DNA of 64,000 bases from Tamarix chinensis (GCA_030549775.1 CM060177.1:27027014-27091013); one strand, 5' to 3'; counted from the stretch's first letter, positions 1 to 11,700 are shown. The notes: a model not told the origin generated them from the sequence alone. Program-made: numbers and translations.

Positions 1-291
1 TCTTGACACCCGGCAGCTATTAAGTCCAGCAAAATACCCCCCCCCGCCCTTCATCGTTTGGCTCAAGTACCTGAGTTACAGTTACTACTGCTACAAGTTA
101 TTGCTCGGAGTTCAGTACGATGAGAATGACTACTACGGTGCTCGGAGAGCCAATGGTGTAGGGTTATCGATGTGCCTGCTGTGAGATCAATGGGTCTGAA
201 CTATCTGTGGGCCGACGTTGTCGTTATGGCTCTTATGTTGGTGGCTTATCGACTTGTTGCTTACCTCGATTTGCACCGATTGCAGACATGA
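1..291 (+). pseudogene. 3' end of an ABCG half-transporter gene (ABCG9/14-like), probably broken
   Basis: Codons give the C-terminal membrane region of a plant white-brown-complex (ABCG) half-transporter. A PFIVWLKYLSYSYYCYKLLLG-like helix starts at base 47. A cysteine-containing extracellular loop follows (CSESQWC, from about 142), then a final helix ending in GYRL-like AYRLVAYLDL and TGA at 289-291. The family exports small molecules across the plasma membrane as homo- or heterodimers. The reading frame is not open. TAA at 21-23 stands where family members have Tyr. The frame changes in a run of nine C (37-45) and again near 139-141, so three frames are needed over 290 bases. Seen: the similarity and the lesions. 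Inferred: a pseudogene or poor sequence, because the run of C is error-prone. The upstream gene body lies outside the window, so the exact subfamily is uncertain. Confidence 0.72.
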
Positions 292-558
292 GGTGATTCC
301 TTCGCTTGCATGCGGACATCATCAGGTGCGACGCTGATATGTTTTAAACGAAAATTTTACTAAAAACATTACCGTGCCGCACTGTTGCTATAAAAGTAAT
401 TAGTAAAAGTAGGTTAAAGCTACTTATTAATTTTAAATTATAAGAAGTAGTTTTAAAGAATTAATTTTAAAAATAACTTTTATAAAGTAAAGTCAAACAG
501 TAATATTAATCTAAAATAACTTTTTATAATTAATTATAAAAAAATTACTTTCGTTAAG
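292..558. other. Downstream flank of the ABCG fragment, no gene seen
   Basis: AT-rich sequence with short A/T runs. It probably includes the 3' UTR of the ABCG fragment. No ORF, repeat ends or structural RNA are visible. Confidence 0.5.
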
Positions 559-1890
559 GCTATGTTTGGTATGGAGGTAAAGTAGGTGTAAAAATTACAA
601 GGAAAATTATTTCCCTTTTCTTTTATGTTTGGTATGAGTAGAAATTTATTTGGAGGTAAAATTATATTTTTGGATGAGGGAAAATAATTTCCCGAATACA
701 CTGTTGGGTAACTTTCTCTCTTATTGTGTCTATAAATAATACGAGCATCGAGGAGTAAATCTTAGCCTCTACTCTAGCCTTACGCGCTAGTGGCTTTTGC
801 ACGAGTAGGCAGAGTGGGTCTAAACCCACACGCGGCTGACGGAGCCAATCAAACCATTACGATTTGTCCATCATTATTAATATATCACCTTGAAGTCATT
901 TTTTTCTTCTTTCCTGTCCGGTAATAACTTCCATAATTTTTATAAGATGAATAAAAAATTAACTTTTATAATTTAATTGAGGTTTACACTATAATCTATT
1001 GTCTATAAAAAGATAAAAACGCTAACGATTGATCATAAATAACGTATTTGATTGACAGTCTGTGATATAAATTAAAGTTTTATTACATAGTTTGTTTAAT
1101 ATTGTTTAAAAATAATAATTATTGTTTTATGTAATTTTTTATTTTAATTTTTTATCTTATTTTTTTTAATAAAAAATTATGTAAGATAATTATTTTTTAT
1201 CATTAAACCAAATAAAGGATAATGAATGATAAATTATTAGTTTTGGAAACAATTTCTCTTAGCACCTTCATATTCTTAATGATAAAATAATTTATAAATA
1301 AATTCTTAAACTTTTTAAATAGTAAAATTTCTTAATGTATTATTGTCATTGTTTTTTTTTCCTTTGGATATATAACATATTATCAAAATAAGTTTAGAAG
1401 TATCATTCTTTTTATTGTCATATGTCATAAATTTGTAGACTTTTATTACATTTTAATGGATAATTGTTATCTTTTTAGCTATTGAATATTTAGTATGTGA
1501 ATTAATTGTAAATGTCTTATTTCAAATATTGTTACAATATATCTTGATTAATCTCTTTCATAGATTTTTTTTAGTTATTGTAATATGTTATTTTGATTTA
1601 TAAAAATTCAATTAAAAAATGTAATATATTAAATTTTGATTTATGTGATAAATAATTATTTATATTTTATATCTAATAAAAATATTACTAATTTTTCATG
1701 CTAATGAAATAAAAGAAAATATTATTCTACATAAGTTATTCCTCTCAAATCAAACATAAAAAAAATATTTCCTAAAATAATTTATCCTTATATACCAAAC
1801 AAAAAAGGTGGATAAATTTTTTTCCTTAATTATTATCCCTTTAATCATTCCTCCTTAATCCATTTCCCTCGTCCCAAAGCATATGCCCTG
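559..1890. repeat. Candidate TIR element, non-autonomous DNA transposon
   Basis: The left edge reads GGCTATGTTTGGTATGGAGG and the right edge, read on the minus strand, GGGCATATGCTTTGGGACGA. These are imperfect inverted repeats. A second, inner pair repeats the pattern (TATGTTTGGTATGAG near 625 and TATACCAAACA near 1792), which suggests nested or duplicated ends. The interior is AT-rich and non-coding, apart from a GC-richer patch at about 740-850. No clean target duplication can be read, so boundaries are approximate. Confidence 0.4.
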
Positions 1891-3491
1891 AGTTATGTTT
1901 TTTCGGGCATTGGAATGGGTTACGGGAGGTTAATTTACCGGCGGAGGAAGTCCCGACAGAGTTTCCTGTGCCAGCTCTTAGGATTCGCTATCCTTTGTTG
2001 CTGTAAATAGTGATTGTTGGTTCATTTCTGTTGCCTTTTGTTCGGTGCTCGGCTTGATCAGAATAAGAGTTATATTCAATATTTTGATTCATTTACGGTG
2101 CCTAATTTTTTATAATAAAAAAGGACAACGGAGTATACCCTGCAGAGCAGTTAGCAGTTCGCACTTAGCACCCATAAAATACCGAGTGTGGGGGCCCAGA
2201 GCACTCAAAACTAAGCAGGCCCCATTAGTAAAAAATTATGATTAAAAATGTAAGTTTTTTTTTTTTTTTTCCATCCGTCGTAGAAGATAGAATATAATTT
2301 CTGTATCTAGTATGATACCTTCTTTTTTTTTTATCAGTTATAGAAGATAGCATTTTTGGCTTTTGAAACTATTTTTTTTAGTATTTTTTTCAAAATTATA
2401 TACCTGTAATCTAATTTTTAGTATGTATTTAGTAAAAGTTTTGGGCTCAAACATCTGTTTTCATAATTTTATAATTTTAATAAATTTATTTATTAAATAA
2501 AGTAAAACAGTTGGTGGTCAATAACCACTACTTTTCTAAATATACACTTAGAGGCCAAATATATAAATTAGATAATTTTTTTAATAAATGATAATATAAA
2601 AAAAAATTATACTTTGATATGTTTGGCAATTAGTGAATAGCTAATTGTGGATAATAGATTATACTGAAAATTAAGGCCTCATAAAAAAAATTAGCTAATA
2701 GCAAAGTTCATTACCTGATTTGACCCATACATAATATTAGCTATTTATATGCTGGTATTTGGTAATATTAGCATGTAATGATACTTGTTAGTGAATTGTA
2801 GGCACAAAATGGTTTAAAAAAGTAAATGAGATATTTCAAAACACCTATACTTTGATTTTTTTTTTCCTTAAAAGACTTTTTTATCCCAAATTGTTCATCA
2901 AAAAGTTATTTATCAAAAGGAATCAAACTTATAACTTCTAAAAGGTTAGATGCTCTTTAAAATGTTATTTTTGAAATAGGGCTTTTCTTTATCTCTTTTG
3001 TTTTTTAGTCAAGTATATAATAAATAATAATGAAGGTTCGTTGACATTATTTTATATTTTAAGACTAAATAGGTGATATTTTTTTCTTGGCCCTAAATAT
3101 ACATATATAGTTTTTTTTGGTAAGTATACATATATAGTTTAATTTCATATACATTAGTTTAAATTTTAGCATAGATTCCTATATACTCCTTCTATAATAT
3201 ATATATATATATTATGGATTTCAAGAATAAATTATGATTATTAATATCTTTTAATATATATTAGTAAAAGGTATAAAAAATAGTATTATAAAAGTATTTT
3301 TTAATACGAATATAATAATTATGTACTCAAATTATAATGTATTATAGTTTCAGAGGATTTAATGACCGAAGTTTATTATCGAAATTTGTGATGCGATATA
3401 TTCTTTTATAGATGGAGTGTGTATATACATACATACATACATATATAATAGTTATATCATAAAAAATAATTATCATTTTTTTGTAAGTAAT
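1891..3491. other. AT-rich intergenic stretch
   Basis: Poly-T tracts (2257-2270, 2322-2332) and AT-rich sequence with many stops in all frames. A GC-richer part at 1900-2040 may be displaced 3' flank of the ABCG fragment, but no coding similarity is recognisable. Nothing else is supported. Confidence 0.5.
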
Positions 3492-3545
3492 ATTATATAT
3501 ATATATATATACTATATATATATATATATATAATATATATATATA
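3492..3545. repeat. (TA)n microsatellite
   Basis: Three blocks of alternating T and A separated by single-base interruptions. They lie just past the 3' end of the minus-strand LINE. Confidence 0.9.
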
Positions 3546-3589
3546 AATAACACTTTCCAAAAAGCATGAAGTACAACCAACTATGTTCA

Positions 3590-5410
3590 CATCGCCAATC
3601 CATCGATAATCACATCATCTAACATATACTTAACAAGTTGATGATGGGTAAAACATCTACTCGCTATTGTAAACTTAATGTCATTAAAGAGGCTATAATA
3701 AGGATGTGTGACATTTTTAAACACTCTTGAATTTATTTCACACCAAATTGAGGCCACAAATGTGACAAACATAGCAAGGCCTTCTTTTCCTTAGGTTTCC
3801 TTGTGGTTCTAGCTAAGGTCTTAAGTTCATCATCCTATTCACACATGACATCTCTGCAATTAAAAACACATCTAATTCTCTTCTAGATCTCCAGACTATA
3901 AGAACACTCCATGAACAAATGTTGTGTGGTTTCATATTTGTCATCAGAGTAACACACACATTTTATATCTTCCAAGAGCCCATATTTTTCATTTTGACTT
4001 AGGCAAGCAACCTATCTTGGATTGCTGGCCACATGAGAAAGTTATATTTAGGGGTTGCTAGGGAACACAAAAATGGATATCACCAAGCCATCATACATCT
4101 TTGCCTCACCAATTCATACACACTGTGTATGCTATAGGAGTCAACATTTTCCAAAGCACACAATCTATTTTGAGGATCTTGAAAAATTGATGCTACTACA
4201 GATCTTAGTTTGAATACCTACTACAACTGCCAATAGCACATACATGAATCTATGAAAAACCATGCGATTCTATCCTAGATAGAATGCATCCATTTCACCC
4301 ACAAAGAATTTTTTTGGTTGCAAATATTCCATAGCACTTTCCCCTGTGCAACTTTATTCTATTTGTATGTCAATAAGACCTAGTCTCCCTTTCATTTTAG
4401 GTGAACACACACCACTCTCTAAGCAACTAAGGCTTTCCTTGAAGTATCACTCTTGTTAGTCTATAAGAATTTCCTACACATACTTTCTAATTGTTGAACA
4501 ATATTTTAGTGGAGGATAAAAACTTGACTTGAATACATATGCATACTGAAGATCATTAACTATAATAATTAAGCCCTACCTGCATAGGAAAGCAAGTGTG
4601 GTGTTGGCTAGTGAATTTTTAAGCCATCTTGTGTACCAGACCTTGCATTTGCACATACACTAGTTAAACGAGTAGAGGATAGTGGCACAAATACGTATAT
4701 GAATGGAAATTTCTCCTCTTAAATTGAAGATTTTATAGGATCTTAGATTTCATCCTCTCATCCACACAACCAAAATAAATGCTGAATTTTTTAGGATAGA
4801 TAATAAGACTTGATCGTGCTGAGAAATCAATACCCCAATGAGATTTTGGGCAAACCTCAAATCATCTCGACACAAAAAGTCATATATCATCAACAAAAGG
4901 CGAGGTTGATTAGTTGTAACCTTTTACATCTTGGGTGCCCTATAAACTTAGCATCTCGCCGTAAGCATTTGAGCATTCTAGTTAACTAGTCTGCCATGAG
5001 CATAAAAATAAGATAGAATGAGGGGGCAGCGGGTCCCCTTGTCTGGGTCTTCTTTGCCCCTTAAAGGATGGATCGAGTTCTCCATTTAACAACAGGGAAA
5101 AGGAAAAAATTGTCACACGAGCTAGAAGCATATTTACCACATAGAGGGGAAATCCATTAGCATGTAGAACTCGTCGTAAAAAGATCCAACTAACAGAATC
5201 ATATACCTTTCTAATGTCAAGTTTTATCATAGATCTCAAAATGTTTTTTTTTACCAATTTGGTAGCAAGAAGTATTATGTCTCTTATTTTTTCTTCCCTT
5301 GATAAAACTAGCTAGGTTGAGATGGATCAATAATGAATGGCATAATGTTTTGAACTATGGCAGCAAGCATCTTAGATAGGATTTTGTAGAGCACCCCATA
5401 ATAAGCTATA
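3590..5410 (-). mobile_element. L1-type LINE, 3' half (RT palm to zf-RVT), decayed
   Basis: Read on the minus strand, this is non-LTR reverse transcriptase in family order. A YGVLYKILSKMLA segment (about 5400-5350) is followed by IKLDIRKVYDSVSW (about 5225-5180), RQGDPLPP (about 5030) and AFVDDI in the catalytic box position (about 4890, YADD-like). A C-terminal zf-RVT region with CDSDDKYETTQHLFMECS-like residues lies at about 3985-3930, and EINSRVFKN at about 3740. Several stops and frameshifts interrupt it, so it is not functional. Its 5' half lies at 9930-11035, and the Copia element 5411-9924 was inserted between them. The 3' end is near 3590; no clear poly(A) remains next to the TA microsatellite. 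Confidence 0.82.
5406..5410. repeat. Target site duplication of Copia, left copy
   Basis: CTATA immediately precedes the LTR start TGTGAAACTG. The same five bases follow the right LTR at 9925-9929. The right-hand LINE frame, ending in FRPI, meets this site. Confidence 0.8.
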
Positions 5411-5918
5411 TGTGAAACTGAATTAAAAGATTCGTCCACATCAGCACAAACACACGTGCCATATACATTAGTATGCCCATGAACTGAATGTTATATACTT
5501 ATAACATTCATGGTGAATCAGTGTCATTTTGGGTTTGGTGTGCATTAGTGTGGAGGGTTATGTTTTGGTTGTTTTTATTACTTTGTTATCTGATATATGT
5601 ATGTATATATATATATATACACATATAGATATAGTTATTCGATGAAAAAGCAGAGAAGCAAGACAGAAACATAGAGAGTAAAGAGAGAAAGGAGGATATC
5701 AGAGATAAAAAAATAAAATAAAAATAAAAAAAAAACTCAAAGAGAGTGGTTCTTGATTGCAGCTTATAATGATAGAAATAAGAGTATCAATAAAGCATCT
5801 GCATTTTTTTCTTGAGAATCTTTAGTCTTAAGTTTTAAGTGTGGTTTAGTCTTTTGCTGGCTGATTTTCTTCTATTAGTATTTGCTGCATTCCTTGATTA
5901 GTGTCTCAAGTGCTAACA
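5411..5918 (+). repeat. Copia 5' LTR
   Basis: Begins TGTGAAACTG and ends GCTAACA. It contains a TA-rich tract near 5596-5630 and a GAGAGTAAAGAGAG stretch. It is repeated with indels at 9454-9924. Confidence 0.8.
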
Positions 5919-5919
5919 A

Positions 5920-5932
5920 TTGGTATCAGAGG
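5920..5932 (+). promoter_or_regulatory. Copia primer-binding site
   Basis: TTGGTATCAGAGG directly follows the 5' LTR. It matches the usual plant Copia PBS, complementary to the 3' end of initiator tRNA-Met. Confidence 0.8.
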
Positions 5933-5946
5933 TGTTGAAGGAATCA

Positions 5947-6715
5947 ATGGGGTTTTCTAGGTTTGATGTTGACAAGTTCACTGGGAAGAATGATTTCTCA
6001 ATCTAGTATGTGAAAATGAAATCTTTACTGGTTCAACTAGAGCTTCATTTAGAGCTGGTAGATAGGAAGATACTAGATGGAATGGATGAAAAAACCAGGG
6101 TAGATATAATGGAAAAGGCTCACAACACATTGATCTTATTCCTGGGTGATAGGATAGTACGAGAGGTATCCAAAGAAACTACTACTGTGGGAATCTAGTA
6201 AGATTAGAAGCTTTGTATATGATAAGATCACTAACAAAGAGAGCTATACTTAAGCAACGCTTGTATTCTTTTAGGATGTAATCCAACAAAAGACTTGAAG
6301 ACCATCTGGACGAATATAACAAGCTTGATCTTGAAAATATTGATGTAAAACTTGAAGATGAAGATCTAGTAATAATCTTTCTTAACTCTCTTCCTCAAGA
6401 TAGGTATGAATACTTTGTCAACATAATGTTATAATGATCTGAGGATCTCACATTAGAAGATGTGTTCACGACTCTTACTTCAAAAGAAATGAAGAAACAT
6501 ATTTAGAAGGAAGATTCTATGTTTGAAGGACTGGTCACAAGAGGTAGGCTTGAGAAGGAAAAAAGAAACAGTCAAAAACAAGTCTCAATCACAAAGTAAG
6601 GCCTAAAGAAAGTGTTCTCATTGCCACAAGAAGGGACATTATAAAAGAGAATGTCCTAAAGGAGAAAAAGGGCATACGACCATGAAGAAAGATGGACAAA
6701 GAAAGTAAGACTATG
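5947..6715 (+). pseudogene. Copia gag remnant
   Basis: The start MGFSRFDVDKFTGKNDFS matches the N-terminus of Tnt1-type Gag, the particle protein. TAG at 6004-6006 replaces the conserved Trp codon. The frame from 6010 continues with the MEKAHN..LGDRIVREVSKETT region. More stops and frame changes follow. A CCHC zinc knuckle (KCSHCHKKGHYKRECP, about 6614-6661) remains near the end. The protein could not be made as a whole. Confidence 0.8.
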
Positions 6716-6791
6716 GAGATTTGGATGTGGTATGTGAAGGGTATGAAAGTGTAGAGGTTATTATGGTCTATACTACATGGGCATTTGATGG

Positions 6792-8080
6792 GTGGGTGAT
6801 GATTTAGGCTGTACCTACCACATGTACCCTGATAAGAATAAATTCGAAGATTATGAGAAGACATATGGAGGAAATATTATGTTTGGCAATAATACATCAC
6901 GTTCAGTTTCTATTGGTAAAATCATAATCGAGTCATTCTTAGGTGTCAATTTTGTTCTAAATAATGTAAGATATGTACCTGAGTTGAAAATAAATTTAAT
7001 TTCCTTAGGAACCTTAGACAATGAGGGGTTCGACATCAAAGTGGAGAAGGGACTGCTAAAGGTAATCCGAGGCTCTATAGTGGTGCTCAAAGGAGTTTAA
7101 GAAAATGGACTATATGTGTTTGAAGGGTAATTAAGTGCAAGAGTTGAATGTTTCATCAAATGTTGACAAGAGAATGTTCAATGAAGCAATGTTATGGCAC
7201 CATAAACTAGGAAATGTTAGTGACCAAGGTCTAAAAATCATTGAGAGAAAACATGTGTTTAGCAAGGGTAAATTTCTAGAATTAAAATTCTATGAAGATT
7301 ATGTCTATAGGAAGGCCAACAGATTGAATTTTTTGACAAGCACACAAAAGACTAAAGAAGTTCTAGATTATAAACATTCAGATCTTTTGGAACATGCAAA
7401 AGTGTCATCTAATGGTGGAGCAAGGTATTTCTTATCATTAATTAACAACTATACTAGGCGTGTGTGGATATATTTTCTAAAATCCAAAGGTGAAGTTTTG
7501 GATTACTTTAAGGAATGGAAGACACTTGTGGAGACTCAAATTGAAAGAAAAATTAGGAAGTTACGAACTAATAATGGTCTGAAATTCTATAATAAGGAAT
7601 TTTATGTGCTCTACAAGGTAAATGGTATTGTGAGACATCTTACAGTGAAGGGGACTTCACAACATAATGGTTTCACTAAAAGGATGGATCAAACGATCAT
7701 AGACAGGGTTAGATGTATGATGGTTGTCTTAGGATTGCCTCATTCTTACTGGGCAGAAGCAGCAAAGACTTTCTATTATCTTATAAACATGTCCTTAAAG
7801 TGAAATTGAATTTAACACTCTTATGGAGAAGTGGTGTGGGGAACTTGGATATTATAGTTTCCTATAAGTGTTTGGGTGTATTTATTATGCTCACATAAAT
7901 AATGGGAAGATGGAATTTAGAGTAATAAAGTGTTTTCTTCTAGGATATCCAGAAGGAACAAAAGTGTATAAACTTTTGAGTTTAGATGGCACGCATCCTC
8001 AAATATTTGTGAGTAGATATGTCAAGTTTAAGGAATCTGAGTTCTACAAGGATTATTTGCCAAAGGATGACAAGGTGTAG
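6792..8080 (+). pseudogene. Copia protease and integrase remnant
   Basis: The protease begins near DLGCTYHM (6801 on); the catalytic Asp-Ser-Gly has become Asp-Leu-Gly by a TCA to TTA change, beside a frameshift. The GAG-pre-integrase HxxLGN region (about 7195) and the integrase core follow. The first Asp survives in HSDL (7381-7383). The second is Asn in RTNNG (7570-7572), and the Glu position is Lys (7678-7680). Known family chemistry needs D, D and E, so this integrase should be inactive. The frame breaks at 7801 and resumes at 7868. Open stretches are long but the enzymes are dead. Confidence 0.83.
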
Positions 8081-8317
8081 GGTTTGAGTGATGGGAAATT
8101 CAATTTTAAGGTGGAGCCTAATGAAGATCAGAATGAGGTCAGAGATAAATATCTTGGTCCAGTTGCTTCAAATTCAGATGGTGAAGACAATGTAGAAACT
8201 AAAGAGTGTTTATCTTAGTACCAATTAGCCAGAGATAGGTAAAGGAGGGAAATATGACCACCTAAAATATTTTCTTATGCTGATGTAGTGGCGTAAGCAC
8301 TAAATATAGCAAGTAAG

Positions 8318-9330
8318 GTGGAGCTAGAACCTCAGTGCTACAAAGAAGTTGTGGCAAGCAGCAGTTGCAAGAAGTGGATAGTAGCTATGAATGAGGAAAT
8401 GAGTTCCTTACATAGTAATAACACTTGGGAGTTGATTCCTAAGCCCAAGAATAAAAAACTAGTTAGATGTAAGTGGCTACTTAAACTCAAAGAACCACCG
8501 GAAGAAGGTCATAAGCCAAGGTATAAAGAAAAGCTAGTTGCAAAAGGTTTTACATAGGTTGAAGGAGTTGATTGCAAAGAAATATTCTTACTTGTGGTAA
8601 AACATACTTCAATAAGGTGTTTAATTGCCTTGGTAGCAATTAATGATATGGAAATTGAGCAGTTAAATATAAAAAATGCCTTTCTCCATGAAAATTTAAA
8701 TGAAAGGATATACATGAAGCAACCCCCTAGTTATGCTGAAAAAGGCAAGGAGGATTGGTTGTGTGTTTTGAAGAGATCTTTGCATGGACTTAAACAAAGT
8801 CCTAGAGAATGGAATCTTCTATTAGATCTATATGTGAAGAGCATTAGTTTCAAGCAAAGTAAATTTTATTCTTATGTATATTACAAACACATAAAAGGAG
8901 TTAAGGATGTATTTTTACTATTGTATGTAGATGATATGCTCATCTCCAGTAATTGTATGAAACAAATCAGAGAGGTTAAGTTGTTACTAAAGCAGGATTT
9001 TGACATAAAGGATTCGGGGGTAGCTAAAAGGATTTTGGGTATGGAATTCCAGAGACAAAGGAAAGAAAAAGAAGTTGTTTTTCTCTCAGGGCTCTTATGT
9101 TGATAAAATATTTGAAAGGTTTGGTTGTTCTGAAATAAAGCATGTATTAACTACAATGACATTGTAGTTCAAACTCAATAAAAATTAGATTCCTAAGACA
9201 AAGGAGGAGGAGAAGTACATGGATAAAGTACCTTACTGAAGTGTTATTGGAAGTCTGATGTATTTGATGATTTGTACCCAACCAAACTTAGCTTTTGCTG
9301 TAAGGATGGTGATCATGTTCATGTCTCGTA
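8318..9330 (+). pseudogene. Copia reverse transcriptase remnant
   Basis: Typical Copia RT sequence: EMSSLHSNNTWEL, KEKLVAKGFT followed by TAG, NAFLHENLNERIYMKQP, LHGLKQSPREW and the catalytic YVDDM (about 8926-8940). The frame closes at 9103 and continues in another frame through a TQPNLAFAV stretch (about 9275-9305). It then stops abruptly at a junction with LINE sequence near 9325-9332, so RNase H is missing. The YVDD box is intact but the ORF is interrupted at 8555-8557 and about 9100. Confidence 0.83.
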
Positions 9331-9453
9331 TTTTTCTTCCCTTGATAAAACTAGTTAGGTGGAGATGGATCAATAATGAATGGCATAATGTTTTGAACTA
9401 TGGCAGTAAGTATCTTAGATAGGATTTTGTAGAGCACCCCATAATAAGCTACA
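9326..9453. repeat. Captured copy of the LINE flank inside the Copia element
   Basis: These 128 bases repeat the LINE sequence at about 5276-5410, immediately left of the 5' LTR, with a few substitutions and small indels. They sit between the truncated RT and the right LTR. The junction lies in ATGTCTC, which occurs in both the Copia RT end and the LINE. Confidence 0.8.
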
Positions 9454-9924
9454 TGTGAAGCTGAATTAAAAGATTTGTCCACATCAGCACAAACACACGT
9501 GCCATATACATTAGTATGCTAGTGAATTGAATGTTATATACTTATAACATTCATGGTGAAGTAGTGTCGTTTTGGGTTCGGTGTGTATTAGTGTAGAGGG
9601 TTATGTTTTGGTTTTTTTTTTCTTAATTTGTTCTCTGATATATGTATATATATACAGAGATAGTTATTCGATGAAAAAGCAGAGAAGCAAGACATAAACA
9701 TAGAGAGTAAAGAGAGAGAGGAGGATAGCAGAGATCAAGAAACTTAAAGAGAGTGGTTCTTGATTGTAGCTTGTAGTGATTGGAATAAGAGTATCAATAA
9801 AGCATCTGCATTTTTTCTTGAGAATCTTTGGTCTTAAGTTTAAAGTGCGGTTTAATCTTTTGCTGGTTGATTTTCTTCCATTAGTATTTGCTGCATTTTG
9901 TGATTAGTGTCTCAAGGACTAACA
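9454..9924 (+). repeat. Copia right-hand LTR
   Basis: Same start (TGTGAAGCTG) and end (ACTAACA) as the left LTR, 471 bp. CTATA follows at 9925-9929. Because LINE flank precedes it, this LTR may be the remnant of a second LTR pair rather than the original 3' LTR. Confidence 0.78.
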
Positions 9925-9929
9925 CTATA

Positions 9930-11035
9930 TATTGGTCGGAATATTTTGCTAAGTTTGGTAGCATTTTCTTTCTTGGGAATGATGGTTAATTAGTGAAGTG
10001 ACATTGATTTGATTTGATTTGAAGGACGTAAACAGTAACAAAGAAATTAGTAACAACCGTCACTATATCATCTTCAATATTTGCACTCCATGCCTTCTTG
10101 AAGTAGAAAGGAGAAGCTATCAACCACCAAGGAGCCTTGTTATCAGCCATGAAAAAAACCCGCCTCTTTTGGAACCTGGAGCTACGAGGAAGATGCTTGT
10201 GGGGCTCTTGAAAGGACGTACCTAAAGCCACTACCTCTGGATCAGTGTCGTCGGAAGCATGGGCCGGGCAACCTAACGTACAGTTGTTGACAAAAATTGA
10301 TAAAGGCCGCATGAATTTAAGGTGTCTCAGTCGCCACTTGAACATCTTCTATTTCAATTCTAGTCACAACATCTTCTATTTTGAAGGATGACAGCATCAC
10401 CCTATATGTACTCATGAAACTGCCGTCTTCAGTCAAAGAATTGTTAAAACATAAAGGTTTTCTAGTTTGAGATAGAATCCCCCATTTGAACAACGATTGA
10501 GCTTATGATCAGAAATAGAAGGTGCAAGTAGTTCAGCATATGAATGCACGAAGGTGTCGAGCCATGGGACGTTAACTAACGCATGGTCAAGCTCGCAAGC
10601 AACAACTTCCTCCCCTTCCCTCTTAATAAGCCAGGTTAGAAAGCATCTGTACTCCTTGATATCCACCTGCAGTCCTAACTTGCGAACACACTGTGTGACG
10701 TACGTCTTGTACGCCCAGGAGCCGGGAAGGTGCATGCCCTCTGATCTTTTCCTCCATATGTTAGGCCACATTAAAATCACCCAACAACGTACACCCAGGA
10801 AGGGGAAGTCCTTGGAGCCAACTCCAAAACCAACCACGAAGTGAGTAGAAACCACACCACACAAGATACGTTGATCACTAGAACTGAGCTGCATTAGTGT
10901 CCATACCCTTGGGTCCCGCAAAACCTAAATCTCACCATTATGGCGGACATGATAATTATTAAAGCAACAATAATGTCCAACATTATTCTTTTTCACAGTA
11001 TCAAACACACCCATTTTAAATTTTGCCTCCACTAA
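9930..11035 (-). mobile_element. L1-type LINE, 5' half (endonuclease to RT start), decayed
   Basis: Minus-strand reading gives the endonuclease domain C-terminal part: NYHVRHNGEI (about 10960), GDFNV-like position near 10790, ELDHALVNVPWLDTF (about 10590) and SISDHK (about 10510), the last a conserved SDH box. A linker follows (FKWRLRHLK, 10340), then ADNKAPWWLIASPFYFKKAW (about 10140), the PGPDG-type entry to RT. IIPKKENATKLSK and FRPI end exactly at the Copia insertion site. This piece is continuous in frame order with 3590-5410. Stops and frameshifts occur throughout. Confidence 0.82.
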
Positions 11036-11700
11036 TTAAGCCAACCAATGAATTAGTTTTTTTTTTTGTTCACTAAATATAGTCGTTGTTGCTATATTTT
11101 GTCAATCATTGATCCTAAGAATATAAATGCGTGACCATCAATATCCCACATGAATCATCTTATGTTAATTTTACAAGGAAAATTAGGATTGAATAATATT
11201 TTCTTTTACTGATATCAGTAATTAATATATCATGTTTTAATGGGTCAACTAATGTGTTATAATGATAAAAAAATTATTCGATTCCAATTGATGTGGCCTG
11301 CATGATTTACTAGGTTAAAATCAATTATATAATTTGTATTTATTTTTAAGCAAACTCACTAGGTAAAATATGATAAAAACTACATTTCATTTTGATTACT
11401 TACTTTATAAATTTACCAAATATATGAATGTTTGTGCAGGTTAGTTGTGAGGATCTATTTATTTATTTTTTTTTCCATGCACTTTATTCTTTTTAACATA
11501 AACATTACAATGCGCTTATTAGCCAAAGAAAATTAAAAGCACAAAATTAACGATAAACATTTTATATATATTTACGTATATTCAAAAATCAGGTAAACAT
11601 TTAGTATACGTATCAATAAGTGTTTTGAGTTTACATAATTATTTTTTAAATAATAATTTTTAAAATTTATAATTTTTAGTAAATTTTTTTAAATATAATA
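11036..11700. other. AT-rich intergenic stretch
   Basis: No ORF, inverted ends or tandem unit recognised. The 5' end of the LINE probably lies in the first bases. Confidence 0.45.

Larger units (their letters stand above)
5411..9924 (+). mobile_element. Ty1/Copia retrotransposon (Tnt1-like), decayed and internally rearranged
   Basis: Two direct LTRs flank a gag-protease-integrase-RT internal region in Copia order, inside a 5-bp duplication (CTATA). It is defective: gag has stops, protease and integrase catalytic residues are changed, RNase H and the polypurine tract are absent, and 120-odd bases of LINE sequence lie directly before the right LTR. Closest known type is the Tnt1-94-like (Tork) group, judged from residue patterns only. 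The LTRs differ at many positions and in length (508 and 471 bp), so the insertion is old. Confidence 0.85.

Noticed and set aside
5285..5488. Extending the Copia 5' LTR leftwards to include the whole repeated block
   Set aside because: The bases left of 5411 continue the LINE RT reading, and the CTATA duplication places the LTR start at 5411.
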